Shown in pieces: positions 1 through 8,300 of a stretch of DNA of 50,554 nt. The stretch comes from JAIQET01 sp035542575 (GTDB lineage: Bacteria; Acidobacteriota; Terriglobia; Terriglobales; Acidobacteriaceae). Each line of letters opens with the position of its first letter. Within the stretch, counting starts at the first letter, position 1. Made by a program: the position numbers and the translations under genes. The notes below the pieces were generated by a model, which was not told the DNA's origin, did not search any database, and was given only the letters and a program-made list of their open reading frames with translations. The DNA is taken from the NCBI GenBank assembly GCA_035542575.1, contig DATKLE010000041.1, positions 1 through 50,554 on the forward strand, written 5' to 3'.

Positions 1-846
1 TTCATTGACCGCTTCGGGCCGGAGCGCGTAATTGATACGCCCATCGCCGAGTCGGCGATCGTGGGTGCGGCGTTCGGGGCGGCGCTCACGGGCATGCGTC
101 CGGTGGCCGAGTTCCAGTTCATGGATTTCATCGGCTGCGCCTTCAACCAGATCGTCAACATGGTGGCCAAGGCGCACTACCGCTGGGGCGCGCCGGCGCC
201 GCTGGTGATTCGTGGGCCGAGCGGCGGCAATGTCCATGGCGGGCCATTCCATTCGCAGAACCCGGAGATGTGGTTCGTGCATGCACCGGGGCTGAAGGTG
301 GTGTGTCCGGCCAGTGCGTATGATGCCAAAGGATTAATCAAGGCGGCCATTCGCGACAACAATCCCGTCATCTTTTTCGAGCACAAGTATCTTTACCGGC
401 GCATCAAAGAAGAGGTGCCGGTCGAAGACTACATCGTGCCCCTGGGCAAAGCGCGTATTGCTCGCGAAGGGCGGGACTTGAGCATCATTACTTATGCGGC
501 CATGGTGCATGTGGCGCTGGAGGCGGCGGAGATGCTGGCAAAGGAAGGAATTGACCTGGAGATCCTCGATCTGCGCACGCTCGCGCCACTCGACCGCGAA
601 GCCATCGCCCAAACTGTACGCAAGACCAATAAGGTCATCCTGCTGCATGAGGACGTGCGCACCGGCGGCATCGCGGGAGAAATTGCCGCCATCATCAACG
701 AAGATGCATTTGACGATCTCGACGGGCCTATCGTGCGCATTACCGCCCAGGATTCTCCGGTGCCATTCTCGCCGCCGCAGGAAGAGTACTTCTTACCGAA
801 GGTCAGTGATGTGGTGCGCGAGGCGCGCAAGCTGAGGGCGTATTAG
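1..846 (+). CDS. 2-oxoacid dehydrogenase E1 component, beta subunit (5' end outside window)
   Basis: Thiamine-diphosphate-dependent decarboxylase beta subunit of a pyruvate or branched-chain 2-oxoacid dehydrogenase complex in the cytoplasm. The frame is open from base 1, so the gene starts upstream of the window; about 281 residues remain of a family length near 325. Visible family signatures are DTPIAESAIVGAAFGAA at the start, the FMDFIGCAFNQIVN segment, the GPSGGNVHGGPFHSQ loop that helps form the ThDP site between alpha and beta chains, and the C-terminal transketolase domain (ITYAAMVHVALEAAE, LDLRTLAPLD, HEDVRTGGIAGEIAA). An E2 gene follows on the same strand after one cytochrome gene, so the E1 alpha gene probably lies just upstream. 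Substrate (pyruvate, branched-chain 2-oxoacids or acetoin) cannot be told from this fragment. Confidence 0.93.
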   Translation, partial: FIDRFGPERVIDTPIAESAIVGAAFGAALTGMRPVAEFQFMDFIGCAFNQIVNMVAKAHYRWGAPAPLVIRGPSGGNVHGGPFHSQNPEMWFVHAPGLKVVCPASAYDAKGLIKAAIRDNNPVIFFEHKYLYRRIKEEVPVEDYIVPLGKARIAREGRDLSIITYAAMVHVALEAAEMLAKEGIDLEILDLRTLAPLDREAIAQTVRKTNKVILLHEDVRTGGIAGEIAAIINEDAFDDLDGPIVRITAQDSPVPFSPPQEEYFLPKVSDVVREARKLRAY

Positions 847-929
847 GGGCGGTCGCGCCTTGCGTTGGGCGGCACCAATCCCTAACTTGGGGTAATCTTC
901 AAAAGGGTTAAACGCTTGCGGGAGGACAA

Positions 930-1487
930 ATGCGTAGTTTTTGTCTGGGGGTCATCATTACACTGCTGGTCCTGGTTCTCGGCGGACTGGCTTGTGCCTT
1001 CTTGGGTTTCATGCCCACCAATGCGGACGCGACGCCGCCCGCGCTGGAGCGCCGCATCGCAGCGCCGGCACTCGATGCTTCCATGGAGCGTCACGCGCCG
1101 CGAGTGAACAGTCCGCTGCCGCCCACGGATGACAACCTGATAGACGGGATCAAGATCTACACCATGAATTGCGCGCTGTGTCACGGCGGACTCGACAACA
1201 AGCCGAGCGCGCTGGAGCACTCCTTCTACCCGCCGCCTCCGCAACTGATTCTCGATCCGCTCGATGACCCCGAGTGGCACATCTTCTACGCCGTGCGCAC
1301 CGGGGTCCGCTACACCGGCATGCCCGCTTGGGGCAGGACCTTGAGCGAGCAGGACATGTGGAAGGTGACGGCGTTTCTGTCGCGCATCGAGAAACTGCCG
1401 CCGGGAGTGCAGGATTACTGGAAGAAGTCGTTTGGCACCGCTCCGCCAACCGAAGGTGCCGGGCACGACATGGGGCACATGGACTGA
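930..1487 (+). CDS. membrane-anchored class I c-type cytochrome
   Basis: 185-residue monohaem cytochrome c. Residues 5-28 form one hydrophobic segment without an obvious cleavage site, so the protein is probably anchored in the inner membrane with its haem domain in the periplasm. The haem motif is CALCH (Cys81, Cys84, His85) and the likely distal ligand is Met131 in YTGMPAWG, followed by the usual C-terminal helix (LSEQDMWKVTAFLSRIE). The start has a clear ribosome site (GGAGG, seven bases upstream). It sits 83 bases after the E1 beta gene and 76 bases before the E2 gene, all on one strand, an unusual place for an electron-transfer protein. The family (cytochrome cbb3/cytochrome c6-like) transfers electrons; the partner is unknown. 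Confidence 0.9.
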   Translation: MRSFCLGVIITLLVLVLGGLACAFLGFMPTNADATPPALERRIAAPALDASMERHAPRVNSPLPPTDDNLIDGIKIYTMNCALCHGGLDNKPSALEHSFYPPPPQLILDPLDDPEWHIFYAVRTGVRYTGMPAWGRTLSEQDMWKVTAFLSRIEKLPPGVQDYWKKSFGTAPPTEGAGHDMGHMD

Positions 1488-1563
1488 GCCCCGAAGCAGT
1501 TTTATATAATGAACAATTGGGTTGAGCCTGAAATTCCCCATAGGGAGCGCGCGAAAGGGAATT

Positions 1564-2862
1564 ATGCCGACTGATATCGTCATGCCACAGATGGGCGAGT
1601 CCATTGTCGAAGGCACCATCACCAAGTGGCTGAAGAAGCCCGGTGACAAAGTGCAGCGGGACGAACCGCTGTTCGAGATTTCGACCGACAAGGTGGACGC
1701 GGAGATTCCCTCGCCCGTTTCCGGCGTGCTGCAGGAAATCAAAGTGGCCGAAGGGACCACTGTCCAGGTGAACGCCGTGGTGGGCACGATTGCTGCGGAT
1801 GGCGAAGCGGCGGCCAAGGCTGCGGTCCAGCCGGCGGCACCGGCAGCGGCACCGGCGAAGAAAGAAGCGGCTCCAGCCAAGCCACCCGCGCCCGCGCCTG
1901 CTCCCGCGCCCCGGGAAGTTATCCAGTTTCCGCAGGAGGAAGCAGAAGGCGAGCGTGCCCGCTCGTCGCCGCTGGTGCGCAAAATCGCGCGTGAGCACAA
2001 CGTCAATTTGTCTCAGGTTCAGGGCAGCGGCCTGGGTGGTCGCATTACCAAGCAGGACATCATGGCGTTCCTGGAGAGGAGCCAGGCGCCTGCGGCGACG
2101 ACGGGTGCAACTGCGCCGGTTCTGGCGCCGGCTGCCGCACCTGCGCCGGCCGCCATTCCGGGCGAGTTCGTACCCATGAGCCAGATGCGCAAGATCATTG
2201 CGCAGCGCATGGTGGAGTCGCGGCGCACCAGCGCTCATGTCCACTGCATGTTTGAAGTGGACTTCACCCGCATTGTGAATTTGCGCAACAAGGCCAAGGG
2301 CAGCTTCGAGCAGCGCAATGGCGTGCGCCTGACCTTCATGCCGTTCTTCGTGCGCGCGGCCATCATCGCGCTGCAGCAGTTTCCCATCGTCAACGCCAAC
2401 CTCGAGGGTGACAACATTCACTACCATGGCCACGTCAACGTCGGCATTGCGGTGGCGCTGGATTGGGGATTGATCGTGCCCGTGCTGAAGAACGCTGATG
2501 AACTCAACTTCCTCGGCCTGCAGAGGGGCATCACCGACCTGGGCGAGCGCGCCCGCAACAAGAAGCTGATGCCGCAGGAGGTGGAAGGATCCACTTTCAC
2601 CGTGACCAACCCCGGGCAGTTTGGCGCGGTCTTCGGCCTGCCCATCATCAACCAGCCGAACTCGGCAATCATGGGAGTGGGTGGAATCACCAAGGCACCT
2701 GTCGTGATCACGGACAAGGATGGCACGGATTCCATCGCCATCCGGTCGTTGGTGCATTTGACGCTCGGCTATGATCACCGGCTGATTGACGGCGCGGTGG
2801 CCGACCAGTTCATGGCGTATGTGAAGAAGACACTGGAGGGGTGGAGTGAAGACGTAGGCTAG
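1564..2862 (+). CDS. dihydrolipoyllysine acyltransferase, E2 of a 2-oxoacid dehydrogenase complex
   Basis: 432-residue lipoyl acyltransferase, the core of the complex whose E1 beta lies upstream. The order is: one lipoyl domain (residues 1-75, lipoylated Lys43 in EISTDKVDAEIPS), an Ala/Pro linker, the E3/E1-binding peripheral domain (SSPLVRKIAREHNVNLSQV and GRITKQDIMAFL), a second Ala/Pro linker and the catalytic domain. The active site is DHRLIDGA near residue 405 (His405, Asp409). The frame stays open upstream to a TTG at 1522, but the ATG at 1564 begins the typical lipoyl-domain sequence MPTDIVMPQMGES and has an AAAGGGA ribosome site, so it was chosen. One lipoyl domain and this N-terminus fit branched-chain or 2-oxoglutarate type E2 as well as pyruvate type. 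Confidence 0.95.
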   Translation: MPTDIVMPQMGESIVEGTITKWLKKPGDKVQRDEPLFEISTDKVDAEIPSPVSGVLQEIKVAEGTTVQVNAVVGTIAADGEAAAKAAVQPAAPAAAPAKKEAAPAKPPAPAPAPAPREVIQFPQEEAEGERARSSPLVRKIAREHNVNLSQVQGSGLGGRITKQDIMAFLERSQAPAATTGATAPVLAPAAAPAPAAIPGEFVPMSQMRKIIAQRMVESRRTSAHVHCMFEVDFTRIVNLRNKAKGSFEQRNGVRLTFMPFFVRAAIIALQQFPIVNANLEGDNIHYHGHVNVGIAVALDWGLIVPVLKNADELNFLGLQRGITDLGERARNKKLMPQEVEGSTFTVTNPGQFGAVFGLPIINQPNSAIMGVGGITKAPVVITDKDGTDSIAIRSLVHLTLGYDHRLIDGAVADQFMAYVKKTLEGWSEDVG

Positions 2863-2869
2863 GCCGGAC

Positions 2870-3097
2870 TCAGAGTCCCACCTGCTGCTTCCAGGCCTCC
2901 ACCGCCGCAATGGTGTCGGTGTCCGCCGCCAGGCCCGCCTTGATTGCCGCAGCCACGTTGGCCTGTTCGTCGGGCCCGAGAGTGAATAGGGATTGCAGTT
3001 TGAGGAAGAGCTCAATTCCCGCCGGCCCCACGGCGGTGATGCTGGCCAGCAGTTGCTCGATCAGCGTTGCGATTCCTTGTGCGTCTAGCTTTGCCAC
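2870..3097 (-). CDS. small protein of unknown function, last gene of the phage-like cassette
   Basis: 75-residue, Ala-rich, probably helical soluble protein without a recognised domain. It starts with GTG at 3097, one base after the stop of the lipoprotein gene, with GGAGG nine bases upstream, so it is very likely translated with that gene. It ends seven bases from the convergent E2 gene and no intrinsic terminator was seen between them. Being short, tightly packed and last in a run of small genes, it resembles the accessory genes at the end of phage lysis or tail modules, but no function can be assigned. Confidence 0.6.
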   Translation of the reverse strand: MAKLDAQGIATLIEQLLASITAVGPAGIELFLKLQSLFTLGPDEQANVAAAIKAGLAADTDTIAAVEAWKQQVGL

Positions 3098-3098
3098 G

Positions 3099-3563
3099 TT
3101 ACTTACCCTCCACCTGTTGATAGTCAGCCAGGACGACCTCGGCCAGGTTGATGATGCCCTGCAGATCCTGGGTGAACGTCTGCTGGCTTTTTGGATTCTT
3201 CACACCCAGTCCACCGGACTGAATCAAGGCTGTCCCCTGATTCCTGATCTCGTTCAGCAACGCCTGAATCTGGGCTGATTGGCTGGCGGCCTGCGTCGAA
3301 CCGGCCGCGAGGATGTTCTCGATCGCCATGTGGTCCTTGGCGACCATCTCCTGGTAATTCAAAATAGGCGCGGCTTGCTGGGCCGGGACGACTCCAGCCT
3401 GCTGCACGGCGATGAGGCCTTTGGCGACGTCGGCATTGATCTGCGCCAGGGCCGCGAGGTTGACGTTGACCCGCTCCCACGGCGATATCGGGCCGGATTG
3501 CTTGTGAATGCAGGCGGTGGCAATGGCCGTCAGCAGGATGGCGAGAGTGATTCTTAGTTTCAT
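3099..3563 (-). CDS. small lipoprotein, phage-cassette type, unknown function
   Basis: 154 residues starting at ATG 3563, preceded by GGAGA in the right position; the longer frame upstream has no ribosome site. The N-terminus (MKLRITLAILLTAIATAC) is a signal peptide ending in a weak lipobox with Cys18, so it is probably a lipoprotein. The remainder is Ala/Gln-rich and helical (LAALAQINADVAKGLIAVQQ; IQALLNEIRNQGTALIQ). In phages, small helical lipoproteins at this place are often outer-membrane spanins, but no inner-membrane partner was found, so that role is only a guess. Confidence 0.65.
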   Translation of the reverse strand: MKLRITLAILLTAIATACIHKQSGPISPWERVNVNLAALAQINADVAKGLIAVQQAGVVPAQQAAPILNYQEMVAKDHMAIENILAAGSTQAASQSAQIQALLNEIRNQGTALIQSGGLGVKNPKSQQTFTQDLQGIINLAEVVLADYQQVEGK

Positions 3564-3576
3564 GGGTTCTCCAAGG

Positions 3577-3604
3577 TTAGCGATTAGCAATTGGCATTTG
3601 GCCA
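3577..3604. repeat. 7-bp tandem array, word TTRGCNA
   Basis: Four consecutive heptamers TTAGCGA, TTAGCAA, TTGGCAT, TTGGCCA in the gap between two minus-strand genes. It belongs to the heptad-array class also seen near 9.02, 16.71, 21.55, 25.54 and 26.27 kb. Confidence 0.6.
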
Positions 3605-3639
3605 GCAGGAGTCTGGTGATTCTTTGCTGCCGAGAAAAA

Positions 3640-3906
3640 CTACGGCTGGCTGGCTTTCGCCCAGATCGAGGCATTCAGGCAGTCCACCGTGCCGTCGATG
3701 ATTTGGCTGAGACCGGCTTTGAATTTGGCTTCGTCCAGAATCTGCCGGTTGGTAAGGGCTTCGCTCAAGCCGAGGGCGGCTTGCACGAAGGACAGGGCGG
3801 CGTCTTTCTTTTCGGCGCCTGAACGGGAGGCGAACAGGCCTTCGATAGCGTTGACCACTGCCGGAATGAAAGCGATCCCCTGCAGCAGCTTGGAAAGGAA
3901 GTTCAT
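3640..3906 (-). CDS. small protein of unknown function in phage-like cassette
   Basis: 88 residues. The ATG at 3906 has a strong AAGGAG ribosome site six bases upstream. The N-terminal third (FLSKLLQGIAFIPAVVNAIEGLF) is amphipathic or weakly hydrophobic; the rest is a helical soluble stretch. No family recognised. It lies in the run of small genes downstream of the beta-helix gene, all on one strand. The 100 bases between this gene and the next gene upstream hold a GC-rich sequence ending in CGGTCGGGATGACAG, which may be a degenerate dispersed repeat. Confidence 0.6.
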   Translation of the reverse strand: MNFLSKLLQGIAFIPAVVNAIEGLFASRSGAEKKDAALSFVQAALGLSEALTNRQILDEAKFKAGLSQIIDGTVDCLNASIWAKASQP

Positions 3907-4007
3907 GGTTGCTCCTTGAGTCGGGTTGTGCGAGGAACGCGAGGTCCCTCCACTGCGGCGCGTTCACTACGCTCACGCGTCCTCGGTCGGGATGACAGAT
4001 TGTGGAA

Positions 4008-4148
4008 TTACTTCAGACCGAGGTGGTCGTGCAGGGCGATGGCGGCGCTGACGGCCACGGCGATGGCGGCGTTGACCAGTCGGTCGTAAACGCTGCGGCG
4101 AATGTCGTTGCGTTCCAAAACAGTGAGGCGGTCCTCGGCCAGCTTCAT
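4008..4148 (-). CDS. 46-residue ORF with one weak membrane segment
   Basis: A short ORF beginning MKLAEDRLTVLERNDIRRS and containing the hydrophobic stretch LVNAAIAVAVSAAIALH before a short tail ending in Lys46 and TAA. Its ATG is nine bases after the stop of the upstream beta-helix gene, without a clear purine-rich ribosome site, so translation would rely on coupling. Charged N-terminus plus one hydrophobic helix is a layout seen in small phage proteins, including some holins, but the hydrophobic segment is short for a membrane span. It is reported because it fills the gap exactly and has a coherent composition. Confidence 0.45.
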   Translation of the reverse strand: MKLAEDRLTVLERNDIRRSVYDRLVNAAIAVAVSAAIALHDHLGLK

Positions 4149-4157
4149 GCGGCCCGG

Positions 4158-5297
4158 TTAGCCCGCCACCACTGCTATGCTCAGCTTCAGCCCGCGCGCA
4201 TCAAACAGCGGCAACATGCTGTTGACGTAGTTTTCTTCCCCCGACACCAGGCCTGGATCGTCAATCGTGACCGTGATTCGTGATGCGTACCTCTGAAAAC
4301 CGCTCACCGCGGGCCAGCTGTACAGGTTGTTCCCGCCATCCCCGCTGCCAGTCACATCCGTCGACAGCAGCACCCCGACACCGTTGGCATAGAAGTGGCA
4401 GTAGGAATAGGTCGCGCCCCCGGTATTGTCCTCGAGCCCTTTGTTCCGGTTAGCATAGGCCCGGCAATTCTTCACGTGGATACCTGTGGCCGAGCCGTCG
4501 AACCGCAGGCCGTTGTAGTTACGGTGCGCATCTACGTTGTAGAAGTTGATGTCGGTCGGGCCCGGGCTGGCGCTCACATAAAACCCATGTGGCAAGGTGC
4601 CCGCGGGAATAATTCCATCGGCATACACATTGGCAATGTTCAGATGGTCCGACGCGCCCGTGATTCGCATCCCATAGGCGTCGTAATACGTCAGTTTGAA
4701 ATGCTGCACGTTGACCCAGGACTTGTTGTTCAAGTAGACCAGCTGGCCATTGGTCATCAGCATCGCGGCCACGCTTCCGTAGTACGCAGCAGGATTTCCC
4801 GCGGAGAACACGTAGAGGGTGTTCGACATGAAAAAGAAGTCGTAAGGAGCAACGCATTCTGTCTTTGATGTCGTGTGCTTGAGGCCCCAGACGCTTCCCG
4901 TGAACAACACGTAGTTCATGCCCGTTGCAGTGACCGGTGCCTTCCAGACATTGCCCGAATCCAGCGTCCAATTCGCGGACGGCAGATCGAGGGCTCCCGT
5001 AATCGTCGGGGCATCCCCTGCACCGTAAGCATCGAATCGGACCGGGTTGCCGGGCGTGCCGCTGGACGGCGGCACCAGGCTCTCCCGCCACACTTCCCCG
5101 CGCTTGAACAGAACCTGGTCCCCCGCCACAAAGGACGAGCCATTCACCTTGGCGATCGTCTTCCACGCCGTCGCCGGACTCAGCCCGTCCTTCGTGTCAT
5201 CGCCGCCCGTCGCGTCCACATAGTAGGTGGCGGCGCTCGCCATGCCCGCCAGGACACACACCAGCGCCCCCGCCGCCCATATACGCGGTATCTTCAT
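4158..5297 (-). CDS. secreted right-handed beta-helix protein ending in a truncated deacetylase-like segment
   Basis: 379 residues. Residues 1-23 are a Sec signal peptide (cleavage near MASAATYYVD). The mature N-terminus YYVDATGGDDTKDGLSPATAW is the typical opening of parallel beta-helix (pectate-lyase-like) proteins, followed by repeated beta-helix turns to about residue 335 (for example VKNCRAYANRNKGLEDNTGG). The last 40 residues (VTIDDPGLVSGEENYVNSML) resemble the first strand and DD motif of NodB-type polysaccharide deacetylases, but the frame stops there, so that second domain would be missing. No catalytic residues of a lyase can be named. Likely a carbohydrate-binding or cleaving surface protein, comparable to phage tailspikes. 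It follows the tail-fibre-like gene by 95 bases. Confidence 0.75.
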   Translation of the reverse strand: MKIPRIWAAGALVCVLAGMASAATYYVDATGGDDTKDGLSPATAWKTIAKVNGSSFVAGDQVLFKRGEVWRESLVPPSSGTPGNPVRFDAYGAGDAPTITGALDLPSANWTLDSGNVWKAPVTATGMNYVLFTGSVWGLKHTTSKTECVAPYDFFFMSNTLYVFSAGNPAAYYGSVAAMLMTNGQLVYLNNKSWVNVQHFKLTYYDAYGMRITGASDHLNIANVYADGIIPAGTLPHGFYVSASPGPTDINFYNVDAHRNYNGLRFDGSATGIHVKNCRAYANRNKGLEDNTGGATYSYCHFYANGVGVLLSTDVTGSGDGGNNLYSWPAVSGFQRYASRITVTIDDPGLVSGEENYVNSMLPLFDARGLKLSIAVVAG

Positions 5298-5392
5298 TTC
5301 TTGTGCCTCGGTTGTTGTGATTGCTGGTTGGAAGAAGGAACTATGTCTTCAAGAGGCTTCCCATTCCGCAGTCCGGAATCAACCCTGACTCC

Positions 5393-8300
5393 TCAGTCCA
5401 CCGTGTACTTCACCACCACGTTCATCCGATGCAACCCCGATCCCGTCGAAACCGTCACGTGGTTGATCTTCTGTCCCACCGCAATAGCGTCCTTGCCGCT
5501 GGCAAAGCTGCTCGAAGTGGCTCCGCTCGTCGAGCACGCCAAGTCTGAACTCAGAATGTTCGCCCCCGATGTCTGCAGGTTGATGCTGGCGCTGCCGGCG
5601 TCAATTTCGCAGTACACCTCGACGATATGAAACGCCGCCGCCCGGTTCACATACACCGACGGCACCTGCAGCGACGTGGTCAGCGGATTATTCGGATCGA
5701 AGAACGTGTAGGTGAACTCCTGGGGCAGCTTCTTGGCCACTTCGGTCACCGGCCCCGCGTTCTCCGAGACGGAAAGCCTCCCGTTGGGGCCGAACCCCAG
5801 CTTCGACTTGCCGGAGGCCGCCGGGGTCATCGTTCCGTACGACCCTTCCACGCTCCACGGCCCCGCGCCCGTGGACTGCAACGTGCCGGCGACTATGAGG
5901 TTGCCATCAATCTGCACATCGGTCTTGAACTCTTTGAGGCTCGAGGTCAGGCGCTCTTTCCAGTTCATCCCATCGCCCACATTGCCGATGTAGCTGCTCA
6001 GCGATTTCGGCGCCCCAAAGCTGATTCCGACGTTGGCCGGATTGCCATCTCCCTGGTCATAGCCGATGTACGCGTCATTGGCATCGTTGGTGGGACGGTT
6101 GTTCGCCGTGGCAATGGTCTTCTGAAAGTTGGAATCCGACAGCGTGAGGATGTGCCCCGGCCCGGTGCCCAGCGTGGAAAAATTCAGCCTCCCCTTAAGA
6201 TTGGTCTTCTGTCCGCCGTCCGCATTCGGCTTTACTGCCAGGATCATGCCACCCTGCTCATAAAACGTACTCGGCGGATAGGAAGAAGCAAAGCAACTGA
6301 GCCAGGTGGGTGTCCATAGCGCCACCGGATCACAGGTGCCGGCGGACACAGCTGGAGCTTGGCTCCCCTGTACCGAGACTATGCTGCTGCCGGCCGTGTC
6401 CAGGTAGGCAATCGCTGCAGACAGGGGGCTGTTGCTGTCCTGATTCGAACTCAAAACCAGGTTTCCTGGCCAGAAGTCCAACAGCGGAAAGTAGGAGGGC
6501 ACCGCCACGGTGTAGGACTGCAGCGCCGCTTGGGTATCGGTGAACGTGCAGACCCCACTTGTGCATGTCGCCGCCCGCGAGACCCCAGCCACTACGGCAT
6601 AGTTGCCGGTACCATAGGGTGCCTGTTCCCGGCTGTTCGCGGCCGGGGTAACCCGCAGCAGGTCGAACGTGCTCGCCCCTGCAATGTCCGGCGCGGTCAC
6701 TGTGATGCTGCCGGACCCGTTGGTCAACGCCTTTCCTGCATACAGCGGGTTGGAAGCGCCGTAGGTGGCGTGATGGGCCACTATGTAGTAGCGATAATCC
6801 GTGCTCCCGGTATTGGCAAACTGGGGAACCTTTCCGGCGGGAGACTCTCCCCCTCCCACCTTGACCCACTTGCCCTGGGCAATGACGCCTGCTTCTCCGA
6901 TGTTTCCCGCAGGATTCGTGCAATTTCCAACCTCCTGGTACACGTTGTCCAATTCGAATCCGCCATACCCCCCGCGCCTTGTGCCCGCCCGCACCCCATA
7001 TTGGGAGAAACCCTCGATCACGCTGTCAGAAACCTTCAGGGTATTGCCGCTCTGCCAATCTATTCCGTTGCCACTACACTGCATGGAGATGTTCAGGTTC
7101 TTCAGCCAGCCGACCGCATCTCCGTTTGCCCCAAACGGCCCTGGCGCATAGACCACCGGGTTACACACCGTTGCGTCGCAACGCACCCCGTAGTTCCCGA
7201 CGGACGCGCCCAAGGTAGTGTCCAGCCCGTCCAGCAGGAAAGCCTCGTCTCCGTCCACCTGCACGTAGCTGCTGAAGTAGGCGCCCGTCGCCGCCACCCG
7301 CGTGGCCACATTGAAGAGACGGGTCTTCTGTCCATTTACTTCAATGAAAGGCTTTGATCCTCCCACCACCATGGGTCGGCCCCGCGGGTTGATGAGAGTG
7401 ATGTTGGTGAAGGATCCAACATTGCTGGGATCACCCACGAACAGGCAGGTATCAGCCATGTAGCACTCAATCACCGAACCCGAGAAGTCGATCGTCTGGT
7501 TGGAGCTGCGGATGGAGACTCTGGCGTAGGCTTTGAAGTCTCCTGGAGGCGCAATCACCTTGCCGGCCTGCCACGCTGTCGCTCCATTGGGCAGCACCCG
7601 TGCGGCGATCGAGGCCTCCTGCAATCCTCCGGAGGCCGAACCAATCGTGTATCCCGCAGGATGAGCGTTCGCCGTGGTGAACTGCAGGGTGCCGGGTTGT
7701 CCATCTCCATTGCAGGTTCCGCCCGTGACTTTCGCCGCCTCCGGCGTGCCCGTGCCGGCGACATACACGTAGTATTCGGCTTCTGTGCCTTTCACCCCCG
7801 CACCACAGGCGGACAAGCTCACCGTCTTGTTCCCAGGTGTGCCCAAGTCGGTCGTCGGCGATTGCGACCAGTTGAAGTCCGTCGCGTACTTTACCGCCTG
7901 CATCCCCGCCGATACACCGCCGCCGGGTTTCGGCTTGTATTTCCCGCTCGCCGCCTCATAGGTGATGACTTGGTTGTCGCTTGGCGGCGTGGTGTCAACT
8001 GCTATGTTCTGAATGGACGTGGCATTGCTGCTGTTGCCGCCCGCCTTGGGCTTGTACTTGCCGCTGGCTGCTTCGTAAGTAATGACCTGGCCATCGGTAG
8101 GCGCGACCGGGTCCAGGGGAACATTTTGCAGCGAGATTGCATTGCTGCTCGTGCCGCAGGCACCCCAGCTCGAATCACCCTTCAAACAAGTGGCCCCGTC
8201 CGCGCTGCCGCTGCCCAGTTGCCCAGGTGGAACCACACCGCCCACCAGGCTCGCCTTTGTCGCCAAACCGGTGTCCACGTAATGCCGGGTCGCGGCGTGA

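Noticed and set aside
882..3015. Long minus-strand frames of 374 and 621 codons
   Set aside because: They lie opposite the cytochrome and E2 genes, which have clear domains, and show only Arg/His/Gly-rich shadow sequence.
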